Source of the DNA: Artemia franciscana
Taxonomy: Eukaryota; Arthropoda; Branchiopoda; Anostraca; Artemiidae
NCBI RefSeq assembly: GCF_032884065.1
Contig: NC_088881.1
Location: 7,899,047-7,963,046 of the forward strand
Direction of reading: 5' to 3'
Length of the DNA: 64,000 nt
Positions 58,280 to 64,000 of this stretch are shown piece by piece. A program made the position numbers and the translations under genes. Position 1 is the first letter of the stretch, and each line of letters begins with the position of its first letter. The notes below the pieces were generated by a model, which did no database searches, was not told where the DNA came from, and saw only the letters and a program-made list of their open reading frames with translations.

Positions 58280-58281
<2 letters not shown>
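57411..58281. other. ClpP intron sequence
   Basis: It includes a short degenerate tandem of GGCTAGCAAT (about 57545-57605) and AT-rich inverted words around 57690-57840 (ATAATTGATTATAATTATAA, ATTATAATATAATGTG). No gene. Confidence 0.6.

Positions 58282-58336
<55 letters not shown>
58282..58336. repeat. (GA)n microsatellite
   Basis: About 55 bp of uninterrupted GA. On the ClpP strand it is a (CT)n tract beginning about 18 bp downstream of the donor site of the exon at 58355. Confidence 0.97.
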
Positions 58337-58339
<3 letters not shown>

Positions 58340-58354
58340 AGAGAGAGAACTCAC

Positions 58355-58460
58355 CAACTCGCTCCAGCGAGAGTCCAGTGTGCTTGACGTACAAATTATT
58401 AATCTGCTTCTTTAGTTTTATGATTTCTTCAGCCTGTATCTGAATATCGGTGGCTTGTCC
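58355..58460 (-). CDS. ClpP: Mitochondrial ClpP, penultimate coding exon
   Basis: The exon lies between an acceptor TATATTTTAG (edge 58460) and a donor GAGTTG|GTGAGT (edge 58355). It encodes [20 protein letters not shown] then [15 protein letters not shown] (35 residues plus one base, phase 0 in, phase 1 out). Human ClpP has [20 protein letters not shown] then YNIYAKHTKQSLQVI. This is the handle region helix that mediates ring-ring contact, directly after the active-site His segment. Its reading joins perfectly to the exon at 49994. Upstream exons with the catalytic Ser and His were not found between 58461 and 64000 and presumably lie to the right. Confidence 0.97.
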
Positions 58461-59394
<934 letters not shown>

Positions 59395-59547
59395 CAAAAT
59401 TTCCACCATCATTGATTTTTTTTCATTTCTTTTTCTATGCTGTTTTTTAAACATTTAACGGTAAACAACGATAAGGGAGTTTTTTTCGTTGAAGAAAGAC
59501 TAAAGATTTTTCCATACAATTTATTACTTTTTGACGTGAATTAATAA

Positions 59548-61261
59548 TCAAACAGTTCGTGGTAACGAACTGTAGTAAGGAGCGACCCGGCTCAATAGTA
59601 ACCAAAACTCTAAAAAATGGAATTTTGATACCAATAGCTACATCAAAAGAATCGCATTTTAATGCTGCTTTTAAATATATAAGTTTCATCAAGTTTAGTC
59701 TTACCCATCAAAAGTTACGAGCCTGAGAAAATTTGCATTATTTTAGAAAATAGGGGGAAACGCCCCCTAAAAGTCATAGAATCTTAACGAAAATCACACC
59801 ATCAGATTCAGCGTATTGGAGAACCCTACTGTAGAAGTTTCGAGCTCCTATCTACAAAAATGTGGAATTTTGCATTTTTTGCCAGAAGGCAGATCACGGA
59901 TGCGTGTTTATTTGTTTTTTTGTTGTTTTTTTTCTTTTTCCCAGGGGTGATCGTATCGACCCAGTTGTCCTAGAATGATGCAAAAGGGCTCATTCCAACG
60001 GAAATGAAAAGTTCTAGTGCCCTTTTTAAGTGACCAAAAAATTGGAGGGCACCTAGGCCCCCTCCCACGCTAATTATTTTCCCAAAGTCAACGGATCAAA
60101 ATTCTGAGATAGCCATTTTATTCAGCGTAGTCGAAAAACCTTATAACTATGTCTTTGGGGACGACTTACTCCCCCACAGTCCCCGTGGGAGGGGCAACAA
60201 GTTACAAACTTTGACCTGTGCTTACATATAGTAATGGTTATTGGGAAGTATACAGGCGTTTTCAGGAGGATTTTTTTGGTTTGGGGAGGGGTTGAGAAGA
60301 GGGGGATATGCTGGGGGAACTTTCCTTCGAGAATTTGTAATGGGAGAAGAAAATTTCCATGAAGGGAGAGCAGGATTTACTAGCATTATTTAAAAAAAAA
60401 CAATTAAAAAATAAAAGTGAAAAAGCTTTTTCAGCTGGAAGTAAGGAACAGCAATAAAACTTAAAACAAACAGAAATTATTACCCATATGAGGGGCTCAC
60501 CTCCTTCTAATACCTCGCTCTTTACGCTAAAGTATTTTCAGTAGTTTCAACTACTTATTCTACGGCTTTTGTGATTCAGGGGGTCATTCTTAATGAATTG
60601 GGATAAAATTTAAGCTTTAGTGTAAAGAGCGAGGTACTGACGATGGGGCGAATCCCCTCATATATGTAATAAAAACATGAGAATACAAAAGTTTTTTACG
60701 TAAGCTAATTTATAAGTTACGTAAATCTTTTACCAATAAAAAGATTCGTAAAAAATTAAAAGTTCTAGTTGCCTTTTTAATTAACCAAAAAATCGGGGGG
60801 CAACTAGGCTTCGTCCCCCGCTCTTTTTTTCTCAAAATCATTCGATCAAAATTATGAGAAAGCCATTGAGCCAAAAAAAAAAAAATATGCAAATTTCGTT
60901 TTGATTATTCCTCTGCGGAGAGCCAAAATCAAAACATGCATTTGATTCAAAAACGTTCTGAAATTAAATAAAAAAAACAAGTTTTTTTAACTGAAAGTAA
61001 GGAGCGACATTAAAACTTAAAACGCACAGAAATTACTTCGTATACGAAAGAGGCTGCTTCCTCATCAACGCCCCGCTCTTTACGCTAAAGTTTTTTACTG
61101 TTTTAAAAAGAAGAATTGAGAGAAAGAGTCAAACTTTAGCGTAAAGAGCGGGGCGTTGATGAGGAAGCAGCCTCTTTCATATACGAAGTAATTTCTGTGC
61201 GTTTTAAGTTTTAATGTCGCTCCTTACTTTCAGTTAAAAAAACTTGTTTTTTTTATTTAAT
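59548..61261 (+). mobile_element. Composite foldback element, intact copy
   Basis: Reference copy for the family. Hairpin terminus CAGTTCGTGGTAACGAACTG at 59552-59571; AGTAAGGAGCGACCCGG; GCCCCCTAAAAGTCATAGAA; GCCAGAAGGCAGATCACGGA; T-rich site at 59910-59940; CCCAGGGGTGATCGTATCGA; AGATAGCCATTTTATTCAGC; ACGACTTACTCCCCCACAG; GGAGAGCAGGATTTACTAGC; inner foldback with TACCTCGCTCTTTACGCTAA and TTAGTGTAAAGAGCGAGGTA (60515-60650); GATTCAAAAACGTTCTGAAA; and a terminal foldback of about 300 bp (60962-61261). The subterminal word AGTAAGGAGCGAC occurs at both ends. No ORF of the element itself. It is inverted relative to the copy at 50169-51905. Confidence 0.93.
60962..61261. repeat. Foldback (terminal part of composite element)
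   Basis: Arms of about 140 bp are almost perfectly complementary (AATTAAATAAAAAAAACAAG mirrored at the far end). The centre ACTGTTTTAAAAAGAAGAAT is AT-rich. Relative to the foldbacks at 28980 and 50169, the centre is read in the opposite direction (GAGAGAAAGAGTC instead of GACTCTTTCTCTC), so the loop has flipped. Confidence 0.95.
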
Positions 61262-61720
61262 CAAGTATAAGTAACTAGAACAATAGTAAGTCATTGGAAG
61301 ACTAATAGGAATTAATTCACCTGGCAATGAGCAACTGCAAGTTTGTGAACTAGCCTTAGACGAGATTAGCACAACTTACCATCATCAATTTTTGCATGTC
61401 TGTAATGACAATATGTTGGCCTTTTTGTCTGCGCCATTCTTTATACATTTAACTGTAAATAACGACAAGACCAAATAACGTAAAACTTAACAAAACGTAA
61501 AATATACGAATAACGTAATAAACGTAACATGAATAATGTAATTACGAATAAACGTAAAACGTACGAATAATGTAAAAGAAAGACCACAAAAAGTACTAAA
61601 GTTTCTACATAGAATTAATTGCTTTTCACCATGATTTAAGTTCAAAATAATTAAGTTCATATAACTAAGGATGATAGTAAGCGAAAGAGAAACTAATTGG
61701 ATACCTTGTATTACAGAACT
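61262..61720. other. ClpP intron sequence
   Basis: Loose reiteration of ACGTAATAAACGTAA-type words at about 61480-61580. A minus-strand GATG|GTAAGT at about 61378 looks like a donor, but the sequence before it does not read as ClpP in any frame. Confidence 0.5.
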
Positions 61721-62030
61721 GTCCGTCCGTGGCCGAGTGGTTAACGCGCCGAACTCTCGAGCGAAGGGTCGCTGGTTCGAATCTCGGTGGTGCCGACCGT
61801 TTGGTTTAGGACGAGGGTTAGTGGCGTTTCCCCGTAAGACAAGCCAAAAGTCCACCCAGCTTCAAATGGGTACCTAGAGAAATCTAGGGAAAAGCACGGG
61901 AAAGCGTCGGATGGCTTGCCCCCAACCACGCATTGCACCCCGGCCGAGGGCAGAGAATCAGGAGATCGGCACCTGCGCTACGCGAACCCTAATCGGTTTG
62001 CATGCGAAAGTTTGCTTTTTTTTTGCTTAT
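61721..62030 (+). repeat. tRNA-derived SINE (subfamily B)
   Basis: A well preserved tRNA-like head at 61725-61800 has an A box TGGCCGAGTGGTTAACGC and a B box GCTGGTTCGAATCTC, like a Ser/Leu-type tRNA. The body has GGACGAGGGTTAGTGGCG, TTCAAATGGGTACC, AACCACGCATTGCACC and GGAGATCGGCACCTGCGC, and ends in GTTTGCTTTTTTTTTGC. It is distinct from the subfamily A copies, but with the same order of blocks. The acceptor stem is not complementary enough for a functional tRNA. Confidence 0.92.
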
Positions 62031-62467
62031 TACAGAACCGCGATGCAGTCAATTGACCCTCAACGACATTAACGCTGCTTACAGATTAAATTGCATGACT
62101 CCCATCATTTCACTGCAATCATCAATATTAGCTTTTTTACAACAATATCTTGTCCTCTTTTGAGTTAGTGCCGTACCCTTTGTCTTAGACGGTAAAAAAA
62201 AATACCAAAAAAGCATATTCCCTGTAAAGGATCAGTGTTTTCGCTTAAGGATGACGTTTCTGTACATATAACGGATGTAATTGCTAAAAAAAAATTGCAT
62301 TTGTACATATAAAGAAAGTTTTGTACATATAATGTACTGCTTTTTAATTAAAGTATTAATTAGTTAATATTTGATGTTGACCTGTATATTCCCTTTGCTA
62401 TTTTTTTTTCTGTTACATGCAACCGTCATAAACTGATCAATAAGGGTATATTATTAAGTAATAGGTA
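62031..62467. other. Unassigned sequence
   Basis: AT-rich. TTGTACATATAA occurs three times at about 62260-62335. No gene. Confidence 0.5.
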
Positions 62468-62770
62468 AAGTAATGCAGCACTGAACTTTTATAGTCCTTA
62501 CAGACGGTGCTGATCTCCGTAAAATGGCCCTTCATCCACGAAGTGCAATGGGGGGGGGAAGGGCAGCCATATTGTTCTTTCGCACACCCTTCCTGCTTAC
62601 TTTCCCAAGATTTCTCCAGGTTTAGAGCTGCATTGACTCTAGCCGAGCTTACAGAGTCACGACACTGACCCCCGTCTCGAACCAAATAACCGGCGACAAC
62701 ATGAATCGAACCCTCACACTTCAGACAAAGGATTCTAACTTTTGTGCGCTAACCACTCGGCTAGGATGGG
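62468..62770 (-). repeat. tRNA-derived SINE (subfamily A)
   Basis: On the minus strand: CCTAGCCGAGTGGTTAGCGC head (about 62767-62748), an eroded B box near GGGTTCGATTCA, then CAGTGTCGTGACTCTGTAAG, CATTGCACTTCG, ACGGAGATCAGCACCGTCTG and GTAAGGACTATAAAAG. Block order equals the copies at 24.4 and 38.1 kb. Confidence 0.88.
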
Positions 62771-63129
62771 TATGTCACTAGGGTAAACTGCATTATCATG
62801 AGGGTAAACTGATTAATAAGGATTCTTTATTTATTTTTTAACACACTAATAACAAAAATTATTATGGTGAAGTAAAGCAAACAAAGAAAACAAAAGCACA
62901 AACAAAAAATAATAACACACTTACAAAAATGTACGTGGCATTTCGGTTGCGGTAACCAAATATTATATGACATAGATTTTAAGGGGTAGCCGAACACTGA
63001 TAGATGGATATTTAGGAACTAAATTCTTATTGACGAGCAGCTGTTTGTGCAAGGGCTGTCATTCCTTGGGTTATTTTTAAAGTGCTTGGAATTTCATTCC
63101 TGGGATTCGGTATCTTGGGAAAAGTAAAT
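62771..63129. other. Unassigned sequence
   Basis: AT-rich. An AACAAAAA-rich tract lies at about 62845-62915. Nothing supported. Confidence 0.5.
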
Positions 63130-63285
63130 ATGCTAGATATATTGATACCCTCAGGTTAGGTAGCCCCTTACTGATGTTACTAATGACTTCTCGTCGCATA
63201 TCCAAGCCACCGGAGGCCCAGGGATTTGCGCTAGATCCTCCTCCTACCCACTCTGACCATAACTTAATTTTTTACTCCATAACAT
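63130..63285 (+). mobile_element. Possible LINE endonuclease-domain scrap
   Basis: A frame ending with a stop at about 63284 reads LMTSRRISKPPEAQGFALDP then PPTHSDHNLIFYSI. 'SDHNLI' preceded by a Pro/Ser-rich linker is the final motif of the APE-type endonuclease of non-LTR retrotransposons (S-D-H catalytic triad region). Only about 45 residues remain and no reverse transcriptase follows. Confidence 0.38.
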
Positions 63286-63414
63286 GAGTTTGTAGTTCTT
63301 TTATATCTTTTCTTGTGAACATGACTCATTTGAGGACTTCCTAATTTATGTTTGGCTCCCGCTGCATTAATTTTGGTGTATTATTCGTATAATTGGTTCA
63401 ATAGTTTTTAGTAT

Positions 63415-63835
63415 TAGTGTATTATCCCAGGTTTTTGGTGGATTATTTGTGTATTTTCCCAGGTTTTTGGTGGATTATTTGTGTGTTATCCCAGGTTTTT
63501 GGTGGATTATTGGTATATTATCCCAGGTTTTTGGTGTACAATTGGTGTATTATCCCGGGTTTAGGGTGGATAATTTTGGTGTATTATCCCAGGTTTTTGG
63601 TCGATTATTGGTGTATTATCCCAGATTTTTCGTGAATCATTATTGTATTATCCAGGATTTTGGTGTATTATCCCAGGTTTTTGGTGTATTATGCCAGGTT
63701 TTTGGTGTATTATTGGTGCATTATCCCAGGTTTTTGGTGGATTATTGGCGTATCATCCCAGGTTTTTGATGTATTATCCTAGATTTTTGGCGGATTATTT
63801 GTGTGTTATCCCAGGTTTTTGGTGTATTATCCTTC
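63415..63835. repeat. 32-bp minisatellite
   Basis: Units of GTATTATCCCAGGTTTTTGG plus TGGATTATTG repeat about 12 times at about 32-bp spacing. Shortened 19-22 bp units lacking TGGATTATTG occur at about 63640-63700 and near the end. Predicted frames rich in CIIPGF/YPRFLV come from the repeat and are not genes. Confidence 0.95.
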
Positions 63836-64000
63836 AGCTGTAAAACACGGGCTACTCTAACTAAGTTAAGCGAAGCTGTCAACTCGGTCTATTTTCTAGG
63901 TGCATAAAATCACTCCTTTAACTTCCTTACCCTCAAAGTATACCAGATATATATATTTTTATTATTTAATATCTCAAGATTTTTTTCAGATCTTTGGGGT

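Noticed and set aside
61378-61440. Upstream ClpP exon on the minus strand before a GTAAGT
   Set aside because: None of the three frames gives the expected PNARIMIHQPSGG-type sequence that should precede the exon at 58460.
61725-61800. Functional tRNA gene
   Set aside because: The A and B boxes are good, but the acceptor stem does not pair and a SINE body follows directly; it is the head of a SINE.

Overview
This is a eukaryotic, almost certainly animal (metazoan), AT-rich and repeat-dense genomic window. Exons of three conserved nuclear genes can be recognised. They are small islands separated by kilobase introns filled with decayed LINEs, hAT fragments, tRNA-derived SINEs, foldback elements, satellites and long (TA)n arrays. 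The gene set and repeat mix suggest an arthropod. A crustacean such as the brine shrimp Artemia is my best guess, but that rests on remembered resemblance of the dispersed repeat ending in a CAGTTCG...CGAACTG hairpin, not on a search. No bacterial operons, rRNA, CRISPR or phage features are visible.

Genes. (1) Minus strand, about 5.1-5.5 kb: one exon resembling the N-terminal part of the membrane-bound site-2 protease (MBTPS2/S2P). The rest of that gene would lie to the left. (2) Plus strand, about 40.9-48.0 kb: a sine oculis-binding protein homolog (SOBP), with three phase-consistent exons carrying two FCS-type zinc fingers and a Pro/Val/Ile-rich C-terminus. A possible first exon lies 25 kb upstream at 15.6 kb. 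(3) Minus strand, about 49.9-58.5 kb: the last two coding exons of mitochondrial ClpP, joined across an 8.4-kb intron. SOBP and ClpP converge tail-to-tail, with stop codons about 1.9 kb apart.

Layout. 0-5 kb: old foldback/composite repeat, a gag-like zinc knuckle and a hAT transposase remnant. 5-10 kb: MBTPS2 exon in AT-rich sequence. 10-15 kb: decayed hAT and RTE-like LINE. 15.6-16 kb: a small two-exon gene candidate or SOBP exon 1. 16-30 kb: LINE C-terminal fragments, a 75-bp satellite, a SINE, a (TA)n array and a composite foldback element. 30-40 kb: tandem repeats, including an 81-bp satellite with dimeric organisation, then more composite copies. 40.9-48 kb: SOBP. 48.7-49.7 kb: two foldback elements. 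49.9-58.5 kb: ClpP with its repeat-filled intron. 59.5-64 kb: a second intact composite element, two SINEs, a LINE endonuclease scrap and a 32-bp minisatellite.

The most notable structural feature is a non-autonomous composite element of about 1.7 kb. One end is a short hairpin and the other a foldback of about 300 bp. Two nearly identical copies (50169-51905 and 59548-61261) lie in opposite orientation on either side of the penultimate ClpP exon. A third copy (27678-29280) has a different middle, and older copies sit at 0.5-1.9, 33.8-34.8 and 38.6-40.0 kb. Homology calls were made by eye from remembered family sequences; no alignment or search was run.
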